Source of the DNA: an uncultured Bacteroidales bacterium
Lineage (GTDB): Bacteria; Bacteroidota; Bacteroidia; Bacteroidales; UBA932
Direction: 5' to 3'
Assembly: GCA_949297365.1 (NCBI GenBank)
Contig: CASFSL010000042.1
Location: forward strand, 1 to 35,561
Length of the DNA stretch: 35,561 nt
Shown here: positions 8,416 through 16,967 of the stretch, one piece after another
Layout: every line of letters starts with the position of its first letter
How positions within the stretch are numbered: position 1 is the stretch's first letter
Position numbers and translations under genes: made by a program
Notes under the pieces: generated by a model
Database searches by the model: none
What the model saw: the letters and a program-made list of their open reading frames with translations, nothing else
What the model was told of the DNA's origin: nothing

Positions 8416-10515
8416 CTATTTAAGACCTCTGTTCTCAAGCAGGGGATCAATTGAAGGCTCCTGACCGCGGAAGTTGACATACAGAGTCATGGCATCGTCC
8501 TCACCGCCTCTTTCCAGGATGTCCTTGCGGAACTTGCGGGCCACCTCGGGATTGAAGATATCACCGGTCTCCTTGAAGGCCTGATAAGCATCCGCGTCAA
8601 GCACCTCTGCCCAGATATAACTGTAGTAGCCTACGGTATATCCGCCTCCGAAGACGTGGGCGAAATACGTAGAGCGGTAGCGGGGAGGTATCTGCGGAAG
8701 CAGTCCCCTGTCACCGAGGGTCTTGGCCTCGAAGGCATTGACATCAAGGTCAGCGGGGATATCGTTCATGATGAAATAATCCATATCGAGCAGGGAGGCC
8801 GCCAGATACTCGGTAGTGGCGAAGCCCTGTCCGTACTTGCCCGAGCGGTCCAGTTTGTCCACCAGTTCCTGAGGGATCACCTCTCCTGTCTGCCAGTGCT
8901 TGGCGTAGACTTTCAGAACCTCGGGCTCGAATGCCCAGTGCTCGTTGATCTGCGAGGGCAGCTCCACGAAATCCCTGGTCATGGGGGCATTGCCCTTATA
9001 TCTTACGTCCTGGAGCAGGGACTGGAGAGCATGTCCGAACTCGTGGAAGAATGTCTCTGTCTCGTCGGGGCTGAGAAGTGCAGGGGTATCTCCGTGTCCG
9101 CGTGTGAAGTTACCTACGATAGAGACTATCGGAAGTATCCTCTCACCGTTCTCGTAATGCTGCTCGCGGTATCCGGTACACCATGCTCCGCCTCTCTTCA
9201 GGCCGGGACGGGCAAACATGTCCATGAATATCACGCCCAGCTGGCTGCCGTCGGCATCCTTGCACAGGAAGGCCTGAGCCTCGGGATCAGGCACGGGCAC
9301 GTTGTTCAGCGGCTCGAATGATATGCCGTAAAGTCTGTTCGCCACATAGAAGATGCCCTCGCGGACATTCTCGAACTGGAAATAAGGCTTGAGCTCATCC
9401 TCGGAGAAATTGAACTTTTCGGCCTTGGCCTTCTCAAAATAATATCTCCAGTCAGCGGCGGTAAGAGCGTCTTTCATACCCTCCGCCCTGGCTATGGAAG
9501 TCATGTCGGCCAGCTCGTTCTCAGCCGAATTGAGAGCGGGAGTCCAGAGCTGGTCGAGAAGGGCGTATACGGCCTCGGGGGTCTTGGCCATCCTGTCCTC
9601 CAGCACATACTGCGCGTAATTGTCATAGCCCATGATCTTGGCCTTGCGGTTGCTCAGATTGACCAGCTCCACGATGATGGCCTTGTTGTCATTGGCGTTG
9701 TCGTTATTGCCCCGGTTGAGATATCCGTTGAGCAGCTTGGTCCTGAGAGCCCTGTTGCCGTCAAACTGCAGGAAAGGCATCAGACTGGCATTGTCCAGAC
9801 CGAAAGCCCACCAGCCGCCCATACCCTTCTCCTCGGCACGGCGTGCGGCGGCATCCACAGCCGCCTGGGGAAGGCCGGCGAGATCCTGCTCATTCTCCAC
9901 GACCAGAGTAAAGTCTGCTGTCTCCTTCAGTACATTCTGCTCGAAAAGCAGCTGCAGCTCCGACATTCGGGAATTGATCTTCCTAAGTTCTTCCTTCTTG
10001 TCAGCCGGAAGCGTGGCACCGGCTCTCTCGTAACTCTTGTAGGTCTCGGTGAGCAGACGCATCTGATCCGGTTCCAGACCGAGACCGTCCCTGTCGTCAT
10101 ACAGAGCCTTGATACGCGCAAACAAAGCCTCGTTCATGGATATGCTGTTGAAATGGTCGCTGACTATCGGGGCGAGCTCAGTCTCCAGAGCCATGATCTC
10201 TGGAGTGGCATTGATGGAGGCTCCGTTGGAGAATACGGCATATATCCTGTCAAACAGTTCTCCTGAGTTGTCCAAAGCGACAATGGTGTTCTCAAATGTA
10301 GGAGCGTCGGGATTGGCCACTATGGCGTCAATCTCCTTGTTGTGCTCCTCAATGGCCTTGAGAACGGCCGGTTTATAATGTTCCGCTTTGATCTCGGAGA
10401 AGGGAGCTATCCCGAAAGGGGTGTTCCACTCTTCCAGAAGCGGATTCTTACTGTTGCACGATGTCATCATAAGCGCGGTTGCAAATATTGCGGTTGCTGT
10501 TAATACTTTCTTCAT
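8416..10515 (-). CDS. M3-family zinc peptidase, lipoprotein (Dcp-like)
   Basis: A 699-residue metallopeptidase of family M3, resembling peptidyl-dipeptidase Dcp and oligopeptidase A. The zinc site HEFGH is at about residues 491-495. The N-terminus is a lipoprotein signal (MKKVLTATAIFATALMMTSC), so the mature enzyme should be anchored to a membrane and act in the periplasm or at the cell surface, unlike cytoplasmic OpdA. C-terminal M3 motifs such as FAHVFGGGYTVGYYSY are present. The gene sits 35 bp after rpoD and 14 bp before argS. I cannot say which peptides it cleaves. Confidence 0.95.
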   Translation of the reverse strand: MKKVLTATAIFATALMMTSCNSKNPLLEEWNTPFGIAPFSEIKAEHYKPAVLKAIEEHNKEIDAIVANPDAPTFENTIVALDNSGELFDRIYAVFSNGASINATPEIMALETELAPIVSDHFNSISMNEALFARIKALYDDRDGLGLEPDQMRLLTETYKSYERAGATLPADKKEELRKINSRMSELQLLFEQNVLKETADFTLVVENEQDLAGLPQAAVDAAARRAEEKGMGGWWAFGLDNASLMPFLQFDGNRALRTKLLNGYLNRGNNDNANDNKAIIVELVNLSNRKAKIMGYDNYAQYVLEDRMAKTPEAVYALLDQLWTPALNSAENELADMTSIARAEGMKDALTAADWRYYFEKAKAEKFNFSEDELKPYFQFENVREGIFYVANRLYGISFEPLNNVPVPDPEAQAFLCKDADGSQLGVIFMDMFARPGLKRGGAWCTGYREQHYENGERILPIVSIVGNFTRGHGDTPALLSPDETETFFHEFGHALQSLLQDVRYKGNAPMTRDFVELPSQINEHWAFEPEVLKVYAKHWQTGEVIPQELVDKLDRSGKYGQGFATTEYLAASLLDMDYFIMNDIPADLDVNAFEAKTLGDRGLLPQIPPRYRSTYFAHVFGGGYTVGYYSYIWAEVLDADAYQAFKETGDIFNPEVARKFRKDILERGGEDDAMTLYVNFRGQEPSIDPLLENRGLK

Positions 10516-10550
10516 ATTTATTGATAGTGTTCTGTGTGTCTGTATCCTGA

Positions 10551-11411
10551 TTATCCGAGATAGCTCTTGAGCAGCTTACTGCGGTTGCTGTGTCTGAGAC
10601 GGCGGATGGCCTTCTCCTTGATCTGACGCACCCTTTCACGGGTCAGACCGAACTTCTCTCCGATCTCCTCCAGGGTCATCTCCTGGGTACCGATACCGAA
10701 AAAGTCCTTCACGATATCCCTCTCCCTCTCAGTAAGTGTGGAGAGGGCTCTCTCTATCTCCTTGTTGAGCGACTCGTTGACCAGTCCCTTGTCGGCGTTG
10801 GGCGAGTCGTTGTTGACCAGCACGTCCAGCAGGCTGTTATCCTCACCGTCCACAAACGGGGCGTCAACAGACACATGACGTCCGGAGACTCTGAGCGTAT
10901 CGGCAATCTTGTCCCTTGGGATATCCAGTATCTCCGCCAGCTCGTCTGGCGAAGGCATCCTCTCGTTGTCCTGCTCGAACTTCTGCAGGGCCTTGTTGAT
11001 CTTGTTCAGGGAACCTACCTGGTTGAGCGGAAGACGGACGATCCTGGACTGTTCGGCCAGAGCCTGCAGTATGGACTGGCGTATCCACCACACGGCATAG
11101 GAGATGAACTTGAAACCACGGGTCTCGTCGAACTTCTCGGCGGCCTTGATGAGTCCGAGGTTTCCCTCGTTGATAAGGTCCGGAAGACTCAGACCCTGAT
11201 TCTGATACTGTTTCGCAACAGAAACGACGAAGCGGAGATTGGCCTTCGTCAGTTTCTCAAGAGCTTTCTGGTCGCCCTTGCGGATTCTCTGTGCCAACTC
11301 CACTTCCTCATCAACCCCGATGAGCTCCTCCCTGCCTATCTCCTGGAGATACTTGTCGAGAGAGGCGCTCTCACGGTTGGTAATCGATTTTGTAATCTTT
11401 AGCTGTCTCAT
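10551..11411 (-). CDS. rpoD: Primary sigma factor, Bacteroidetes type
   Basis: A 286-residue sigma-70 factor that directs RNA polymerase to housekeeping promoters. Region 1.2 ([15 protein letters not shown]), region 2 ([16 protein letters not shown], then [10 protein letters not shown]), region 3 ([18 protein letters not shown]) and region 4 with the helix-turn-helix ([15 protein letters not shown]) are all visible. The long region 1.1 of E. coli RpoD is missing, as is normal in Bacteroidetes, whose sigma reads TTTG/TAnnTTTG promoters. Many TAnnTTTG boxes are found in this window. The gene starts 6 bp after the Deg protease stop, so the two are almost certainly co-transcribed. Confidence 0.97.
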   Translation of the reverse strand: MRQLKITKSITNRESASLDKYLQEIGREELIGVDEEVELAQRIRKGDQKALEKLTKANLRFVVSVAKQYQNQGLSLPDLINEGNLGLIKAAEKFDETRGFKFISYAVWWIRQSILQALAEQSRIVRLPLNQVGSLNKINKALQKFEQDNERMPSPDELAEILDIPRDKIADTLRVSGRHVSVDAPFVDGEDNSLLDVLVNNDSPNADKGLVNESLNKEIERALSTLTERERDIVKDFFGIGTQEMTLEEIGEKFGLTRERVRQIKEKAIRRLRHSNRSKLLKSYLG

Positions 11412-11417
11412 TATATT

Positions 11418-12857
11418 TTATAAACCTATTCCGTAGTAGTAGAGGTTGCCGTCCGGATAGAAGCCTTCAATCAGCAGCGACCTTCTGGACCTCTTGACCT
11501 CGGCCGCCACATCCTGAGGCGACGACACCGGGGTATTATTAATATAGGTAATGATAAAGCCTTCCTTTATGCCTGCATCCCGGATCTTTCCCTTCTCTAT
11601 GGACGCCACCTTGACTCCTGCCTCCAGACCCAGTTTCTCCAGTTCATCCTTGGGTGCCGGAACGAGCTGTGCTCCGAAGAGATTGACATTGCCCTGACGG
11701 TTATAGGCATTCATCTCCTGAGTGTCCTTGCCTATGAGGGTCACGTCCATCTTCAGGGTCTTGTCTCCCCTCTTCACCTCCACCTGGATCCTGTCACCGG
11801 GACGGTGGGCGTTGATTATCTCCTGCACTGCCGTACCCTTCGACACCTCAGCTCCGTCGATAGACAGAAGGACGTCTCCCTTCTCTATCCCGGCGGCCTC
11901 GGCGGCACCGCCTTTCACTACCTCAGCTATATATACGCCTTCGGTCGTGGAAAGTTTCATTTTCTCCTTCAAAGTTTCATTATTATCCTGCATGGTGATA
12001 CCGAGCATGGCTCTCTGCACCGAGCCGTATTCCTTGAAGTCAGAGACGATCTTCTTTACGATATTGACCGGCACGGCGAATGAATATCCGGCATAAGAGC
12101 CTGTCTGTGAGATAATAGCGGTATTGATGCCCACCAGTTCGCCCTTTATGTTGACCAGCGCTCCGCCACTGTTGCCGGGATTGACGGCGGCATCGGTCTG
12201 GATAAATGACTCGATCTTGAACTCCCCGGAATAATTGGGCATCGAGCGTCCCTTCGCGCTCACGATACCGGCAGTGATAGTCGATGTAAGTCCGTAAGGG
12301 CTTCCTATGGCGAGCACCCACTCGCCGAGCCGGAGCTTGTCAGAGTCACCCATAGGTATTGTGGGCAGTCCCTTGGCGTCGATCTTGAGCAAGGCCACAT
12401 CGGTAGCCGGATCCGTACCTATTATCTCCGCGTCAAATGTCTTCTTGTCGCCTATAGTCACCTCTATCTCGGTGGCTCCGGAGACTACATGGTTGTTGGT
12501 CACGATAAAGCCGTCCTCGGATATGATCACACCAGAGCCGGTACCGACCTGCTCCCGGGGCATCGAGTCTCCGAATCCGAAGAAATACTCAAACAGCGAG
12601 GACGGTCCCTGAGGCTGCTCGCTCCTCTTGACCACCTTTACAAACACCACGGCGTTGACCGAAGACTCCGCCGCATATGTGAAATCCGGATATTCCCCGG
12701 ATATGCTTACGTTCCTGACGACGGCCCCCGCATTTCCGGGATCGTACACGTAAGTCTGCTGCCCGTTATCAGAGGCAGTCATTCTGACAGTAATGTAACC
12801 TGCAAGTCCGCCGGCTATTACGGCGGCAAGCACTATCAGCCAATTTTTCTTTCTCAT
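11418..12857 (-). CDS. HtrA/Deg-family periplasmic serine protease
   Basis: A 479-residue envelope quality-control protease. An N-terminal hydrophobic segment (WLIVLAAVIAGGLAGYITV) exports or anchors it. The trypsin-like domain has the full triad His123 (VTNNHVV), Asp153 (TDVALLKI) and Ser230 (GNSGGAL), followed by two PDZ domains at about 275-370 and 385-475. This is the DegP/DegQ layout. It is the first gene of the minus-strand run and is divergent from dnaN. The intergenic region has only off-by-one variants of the -7 box on the minus strand, so its promoter is uncertain. It is expected to degrade or refold misfolded exported proteins. Confidence 0.95.
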   Translation of the reverse strand: MRKKNWLIVLAAVIAGGLAGYITVRMTASDNGQQTYVYDPGNAGAVVRNVSISGEYPDFTYAAESSVNAVVFVKVVKRSEQPQGPSSLFEYFFGFGDSMPREQVGTGSGVIISEDGFIVTNNHVVSGATEIEVTIGDKKTFDAEIIGTDPATDVALLKIDAKGLPTIPMGDSDKLRLGEWVLAIGSPYGLTSTITAGIVSAKGRSMPNYSGEFKIESFIQTDAAVNPGNSGGALVNIKGELVGINTAIISQTGSYAGYSFAVPVNIVKKIVSDFKEYGSVQRAMLGITMQDNNETLKEKMKLSTTEGVYIAEVVKGGAAEAAGIEKGDVLLSIDGAEVSKGTAVQEIINAHRPGDRIQVEVKRGDKTLKMDVTLIGKDTQEMNAYNRQGNVNLFGAQLVPAPKDELEKLGLEAGVKVASIEKGKIRDAGIKEGFIITYINNTPVSSPQDVAAEVKRSRRSLLIEGFYPDGNLYYYGIGL

Positions 12858-12918
12858 ATTCTGTCAATTTTTTTGGGTTTTGAACAGGATTAACTCAAAT
12901 TATATGCCAAATTTTTTA

Positions 12919-12926
12919 TACATTTG
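12919..12926 (+). promoter_or_regulatory. -7 promoter box upstream of dnaN
   Basis: TACATTTG is a perfect match to the Bacteroidetes TAnnTTTG consensus. It lies 30 nt before the dnaN ATG at 12957, giving an expected leader of about 24 nt. A clear -33 TTTG is not seen. Confidence 0.6.
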
Positions 12927-12956
12927 TGTCCTCAAAAGATCAAAATTATCACGCAA

Positions 12957-14084
12957 ATGAATTTTACGATATCGAGTACAGAACTTCTCCACGGCCTGCT
13001 TTCCGGACTGAGAGTGATTTCCAACAAGACCACTACCCCCATACTGGACAACTTCCTGTTTGTCCTCAGGGGAAGCTCCCTGGAAGTGACCGCATCGGAT
13101 TCAGAAACCACATTGAAGACAGTCATCCCCGTTGACGAAGTCAGGGAGGAAGGAGCCGCGGCTGTCCCCGCCAAGATTCTCACAGACTCCCTGAAGGAGT
13201 TCCCGGACATGCCGATAGAGTTCAAGACGCTCGAGGACAATACCACCCTGCAGATAAGCTGGGCGACAGGAGCGCAGAAGATACCTTTCTTCCCCGCCGA
13301 CTATTATCCCGAACTGCCGGCCATGGACGAGACCGCAGTCTCTGTGAGGATATCCGCCGAGTCCCTTTCGGCAGGACTGGGATACACACTCTACGCTACG
13401 GCAGACGAGGTGCTGAGACCCGTCATGAACGGCGTGCTTTTCGACCTGTCACCCGAGTCCACCTCTCTCGTGGCATCCGACTCCCACAAGCTCGTCTGCT
13501 ACACCAGGACTGACATAAAGTCCGAGAACAAGTCCGCATTCATCCTGCCCAAGAAACCGGCGGCCATACTCAGGGGACTTCTGGCCAAGTCCGACAGCGA
13601 CGTCACCGTGACGTTTGACGGAAAGAACGCGCATTTTGAGTTCGACGGCTACGTGATGATCGGACGGCTCGTGGACGGCACATACCCGGCATACAGGACG
13701 GTGATTCCCAAGAACAACCAGAACAAGATGATCATCGGAAGGACTACCCTGCTCAACGCCGCCAAGCGCGTCTCCGTATGCTCCAACCAGGCCACTTCCA
13801 GCATGAAGCTGTCACTGTCATTCAACAGCCTGACCATATCGGCACAGGATACAGGATTCTCCATCTCCGCCCATGAGACACTGCCCTGCCAGTATGACGG
13901 AGACCCCATGGACATAGGCTTCAAGTCCACGTTCCTCATCGAGATTCTCTCCAACCTGCCCTACGAGGAGATATGCTTTGAACTTGCCGACCCGGCCAGA
14001 GCCGCCCTGATAGTCGCAGCCGAGGACCACAATCCCGACGAGGACATCTGCTCGCTCCTGATGCCCATACGTATCCCCAACTAA
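12957..14084 (+). CDS. dnaN: DNA polymerase III beta sliding clamp
   Basis: A 375-residue ring-forming clamp that tethers DNA polymerase III to DNA. It has the three-repeat clamp fold: the N-terminus MNFTISSTELLHGL, a middle domain around RPVMNGVLFDL and a C-terminus ending CSLLMPIRIPN (the usual family ending is MPMRL). I choose the ATG at 12957 rather than the TTG at 12924, because 12924 lies inside the -7 promoter box. The next gene starts 9 bp downstream. Length is normal and no faults are seen. The gene is not beside dnaA here. Confidence 0.98.
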   Translation: MNFTISSTELLHGLLSGLRVISNKTTTPILDNFLFVLRGSSLEVTASDSETTLKTVIPVDEVREEGAAAVPAKILTDSLKEFPDMPIEFKTLEDNTTLQISWATGAQKIPFFPADYYPELPAMDETAVSVRISAESLSAGLGYTLYATADEVLRPVMNGVLFDLSPESTSLVASDSHKLVCYTRTDIKSENKSAFILPKKPAAILRGLLAKSDSDVTVTFDGKNAHFEFDGYVMIGRLVDGTYPAYRTVIPKNNQNKMIIGRTTLLNAAKRVSVCSNQATSSMKLSLSFNSLTISAQDTGFSISAHETLPCQYDGDPMDIGFKSTFLIEILSNLPYEEICFELADPARAALIVAAEDHNPDEDICSLLMPIRIPN

Positions 14085-14093
14085 TTTCAGACA

Positions 14094-14864
14094 ATGAGAC
14101 TCAATCTTAAAAACCCGATTATATTCTTCGACATAGAGAGCACCGGCCTCAACGTCGCCACTGACCGTATTGTCGAGATTTCCATGGTAAAGGTTATGCC
14201 GGACGGTTCCACCGAGGTCAAGACCCGTAGGATCAACCCTACCATACACATTTCCGAAGAATCCACCAGAATACACGGCATACACGACGAGGACGTCAAG
14301 GACTGCCCCACATTCAACCAGATAGCGAAGTCCCTGGCAAAATGGATGGAAGGCTGCGACATCGCCGGATACAACTCCAACAAGTTCGACATCCCGGTAC
14401 TGTACGAGGAGTTCCTGAGAGCCGGAGTGGATTTTGATTTCCGCAAGAGAAAGCTGGTGGACGTGCAGAATATCTTCCACAAGATGGAGCAGAGGACCCT
14501 CTCGGCCGCATACAAGTTCTACTGCCACAAGGACCTCAACAACGCCCACTCCGCAGAGGCCGACACCATGGCCACATACGAGATACTCCAGGCCCAGCTG
14601 GACAAATATCAGGACACACTGCAGAACGACATCACCTTCCTGTCCGACTTCTCGTCCAAGACCAAGTTCGCCGATTATGCCGGACGCATCATCTACAACG
14701 ACCAGGACGTACCGGTGTTCAACTTCGGCAAGCACAAGGGAAAACCTGTGGAGGAAGTCCTGAAGAAGGAACCCAGCTACTACTCCTGGATGATGAACGG
14801 AGACTTTACTCTGGACACCAAGAAAGTACTTACCGAGATCAAGATCAAGTCCTCCTCACGGTGA
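14094..14864 (+). CDS. DnaQ-type 3'-5' exonuclease
   Basis: A 256-residue DEDDh exonuclease. The active-site residues are visible: Asp13 and Glu15 (FFDIEST), Asp near 102 (SNKFDIPVL) and the His/Asp pair in HSAEADT near 153. After the nuclease domain is an ExoX-like C-terminal module (FNFGKHKGKPVEEV) near residues 215-250. It probably acts as a proofreading or repair exonuclease, which fits its place 9 bp after the sliding clamp gene. Its stop overlaps the GTG start of the next gene (GTGA). It could be the epsilon subunit of polymerase III or a separate ExoX-like nuclease. Confidence 0.93.
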   Translation: MRLNLKNPIIFFDIESTGLNVATDRIVEISMVKVMPDGSTEVKTRRINPTIHISEESTRIHGIHDEDVKDCPTFNQIAKSLAKWMEGCDIAGYNSNKFDIPVLYEEFLRAGVDFDFRKRKLVDVQNIFHKMEQRTLSAAYKFYCHKDLNNAHSAEADTMATYEILQAQLDKYQDTLQNDITFLSDFSSKTKFADYAGRIIYNDQDVPVFNFGKHKGKPVEEVLKKEPSYYSWMMNGDFTLDTKKVLTEIKIKSSSR

Positions 14865-15433
14865 ACATATTAGTCTCTCCATATCGGAACGGCAGTTTCT
14901 ATTTCCGGTCAGACTCTACCATGATCAGAGCTCTGACCGACTTTTATATCCCGGATTACATAGATAGCATCTCGGCGGTACCCGTTCTATGCATCAGGTC
15001 AGAGAGATCCGGCAAGTCCGTTCCTGCCAGATTCGCCGACAGATATCTCGGACCGTTCACCTGCGGCCTGCTGATTAAAGCTGCGCTGAACAAGGATGCA
15101 GTATCGCCGGAGGACCTCATCTTCGTAGAGAACGCCCTGGACTACTCCACTGTCATACCGTATGACCTCCTGCCCGCTGACAGGCTGAGCGGATTCATCT
15201 CGGAACAGAGACCCCTGACGATAAAGATTAACGGACATCCGGCTGTTTCCGTATCCAATACTCCCGGAAAGGATGAACTGAGCAGAAGGTTTGCGGAGAT
15301 AAGCCGTTACTGCTCCCTTAGGACGGGAGATTTCCTGGCTTTCGAACTGGCAGATGCCGTTCCTGTCCCAAAAGACAGCCGGCTCACCTGCACATTCGGT
15401 GTTGAAGGGAATATCAGCATCATCGTCCACTAG
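14861..15433 (+). CDS. Degenerate fumarylacetoacetate-hydrolase-like protein
   Basis: A 190-residue protein. I recognise it by remembered alignment to small Bacteroidales FAH-family proteins. The string FRSDSTMIRALTDFYIPD matches their MKPDSALL...FFIPDF. GKSVPARFADRY matches GKNIAERFAHRY, and SNTPGKDE sits at their NTG motif. The metal ligands are lost: the usual HYETELV is ISAVPVL, the GIDFTARD aspartate is gone, and TGTPxGVG is ELADAVPV. I infer a non-catalytic relative. The GTG start overlaps the exonuclease stop by 4 nt, implying coupled translation in the dnaN operon. Its 3' end overlaps the convergent flavoprotein by 14 nt. Its function is unknown. Confidence 0.7.
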   Translation: MNILVSPYRNGSFYFRSDSTMIRALTDFYIPDYIDSISAVPVLCIRSERSGKSVPARFADRYLGPFTCGLLIKAALNKDAVSPEDLIFVENALDYSTVIPYDLLPADRLSGFISEQRPLTIKINGHPAVSVSNTPGKDELSRRFAEISRYCSLRTGDFLAFELADAVPVPKDSRLTCTFGVEGNISIIVH

Positions 15434-16652
15434 CTATCGCCGCATTGACTGCCGCTGCCGCCGTAGAAAACGCAATCTGGAGATTGTAGCCGCCGGTATC
15501 TCCGTCAAGGTCCATCACCTCGCCCGCGAAATAAAGTCCCGGAACCACCTTGGACTCCATGGTCTTTCGGGAGATTTCCTTAAGACTCACTCCGCCGGAT
15601 GTGACTACCGCCCTGCTGTAATCCACATAGCTTTTAATGGAGAACCGCCAGTGCTTGAGCCGTACCGGGAGATTGCTGACCGTCAGGGATGAATCCGAGT
15701 CCATGAACGGCTTTACCGCCTGCAGGGGCAACAACCGCTCAAGGTATCTGGACAGCTTCATGTCCTTACGGTATTCCCTCTGGATACGGTCCCTTAGCTC
15801 TGTCTCCGGCACGGCCGGCTTCAGGTCTATCACCACCTCCACTTTGCGGCCGGCTTCCAGCGCATGTACTGCCTTGCGGCTCACCCGGAATCCCAGAGCA
15901 CCCTCCAGACCTCCCGTCGTAAATGTCAGTTCCCCGAACTCCTGCTGCACCTGCCCGCCATCCACCTCCAGAGTCAGGGAGACGTTGCGCAGCGTCAGTC
16001 CGACAAGACTGAAATTGTAATTATATGGAATAAGCGCAGTGAGGGACGGCATCGTCTCCACTATGGTATGGCCCAACTTGGATGCGAACTTATATCCGTC
16101 ACCGGTAGAACCTGTTGAGGGATACGAAAGCCCGCCTGTGGCGACTATCACATTACGCGCATGGATGCAGTCAACCCGCATCCTGTCCTCCAGTCTCAAC
16201 ACAGCGACATCAAAGCCGACGGCTCCGCGGGATATGGAGATTACCTCCGACTTACAGCACAGTTCTACGTTCCCGGCCCTGCTTATGTATGACACCATGG
16301 CATTCCGCACGTCCACGCTGCGTCCCGAGATTGGAAAGATCCTCATACCGCGCTCCTCCACCGTCGCCAGTCCGAGCCTGCCCAGCAAAGAGACCGTATC
16401 GGTATTGGAAAAGGCCATGAAAGACGGACGGAAGAACCCTGAATCGGGATGAATATGCTCCTTAAACTCGTCCCATCTGCGGCTGTTGGTTATATTGCAC
16501 CTGCCTTTGCCGGTTATCAGCATCTTCTTGCCACACTGATCGTTCTTCTCTATCACTGCTACCCGGCAGTCCTTTCCTACTGCCAGTACCGCAGCCATCA
16601 ATCCGGCCGCGCCTCCGCCTACTATCACTATATCATATTCACAGGAAGACAT
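15420..16652 (-). CDS. HI0933-family flavoprotein (NAD(P)/FAD-dependent oxidoreductase)
   Basis: A 410-residue FAD protein of the HI0933/YhiN family. The N-terminal dinucleotide-binding motif is IVGGGAAGLMAAVLA. The family signatures CGKKMLITGKGRCNITNSR and the C-terminal YFAGEVMDLDGDTGGYN are intact. The biological substrate of the family is not established. It runs convergent to the FAH-like gene (14-nt overlap) and divergent from tRNA-Thr, with its own -7 box at 16673-16680. Length is typical. Confidence 0.94.
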   Translation of the reverse strand: MSSCEYDIVIVGGGAAGLMAAVLAVGKDCRVAVIEKNDQCGKKMLITGKGRCNITNSRRWDEFKEHIHPDSGFFRPSFMAFSNTDTVSLLGRLGLATVEERGMRIFPISGRSVDVRNAMVSYISRAGNVELCCKSEVISISRGAVGFDVAVLRLEDRMRVDCIHARNVIVATGGLSYPSTGSTGDGYKFASKLGHTIVETMPSLTALIPYNYNFSLVGLTLRNVSLTLEVDGGQVQQEFGELTFTTGGLEGALGFRVSRKAVHALEAGRKVEVVIDLKPAVPETELRDRIQREYRKDMKLSRYLERLLPLQAVKPFMDSDSSLTVSNLPVRLKHWRFSIKSYVDYSRAVVTSGGVSLKEISRKTMESKVVPGLYFAGEVMDLDGDTGGYNLQIAFSTAAAAVNAAIASGR

Positions 16653-16672
16653 ATCGCTACATGTTTATTTTA

Positions 16673-16680
16673 CAAAATTA
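16673..16680 (-). promoter_or_regulatory. -7 promoter box for the HI0933-type gene
   Basis: On the minus strand this reads TAATTTTG, a perfect TAnnTTTG match 20 nt before the ATG at 16652. It is back to back with the tRNA-Thr promoter. Confidence 0.5.
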
Positions 16681-16715
16681 AGAAAGTGTTTCAATTTTTT
16701 CTAAAATTATTTTTC

Positions 16716-16723
16716 TATATTTG
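16716..16723 (+). promoter_or_regulatory. -7 promoter box for tRNA-Thr
   Basis: TATATTTG matches TAnnTTTG exactly and ends 16 nt before the tRNA 5' end. An AT-rich stretch precedes it. Confidence 0.55.
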
Positions 16724-16739
16724 CAGCCGCAAATAAAAA

Positions 16740-16812
16740 GCCTCTTTAGCTCAGCTGGTAGAGCAGCTCATTCGTAATGAGCAGGTCGTGGGTTCGAGTC
16801 CCATGAGAGGCT
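16740..16812 (+). tRNA. tRNA-Thr (anticodon CGU)
   Basis: A full cloverleaf can be drawn: acceptor GCCTCTT/GAGAGGC, D-arm GCTC/GAGC, anticodon stem GCTCA/TGAGC with loop TTCGTAA (anticodon CGT), and T-arm with loop TTCGAGT. It reads ACG threonine codons. The discriminator base is T and CCA is not encoded. A TGGACA/TGTCCA hairpin 25 nt downstream (16837-16852) may mark the transcript end. Confidence 0.95.
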
Positions 16813-16967
16813 CTTCTGATAAAGATGTATGATAGTTGGACACCTCTGTCCAGAAAATTGACAGCACACCATTACCTTAAAATACTCTAAATTACTAACT
16901 AGCAACTAGTTATGTATTATGGCACATTTTATGCCTCTCGTACCGTCATAAACCAACATCAAGCAGC

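Noticed and set aside
16837-16852. Insertion-sequence end after tRNA-Thr
   Set aside because: TGGACA/TGTCCA is a short hairpin only. No transposase or second end is nearby, and a tRNA 3' structure is the simpler reading.
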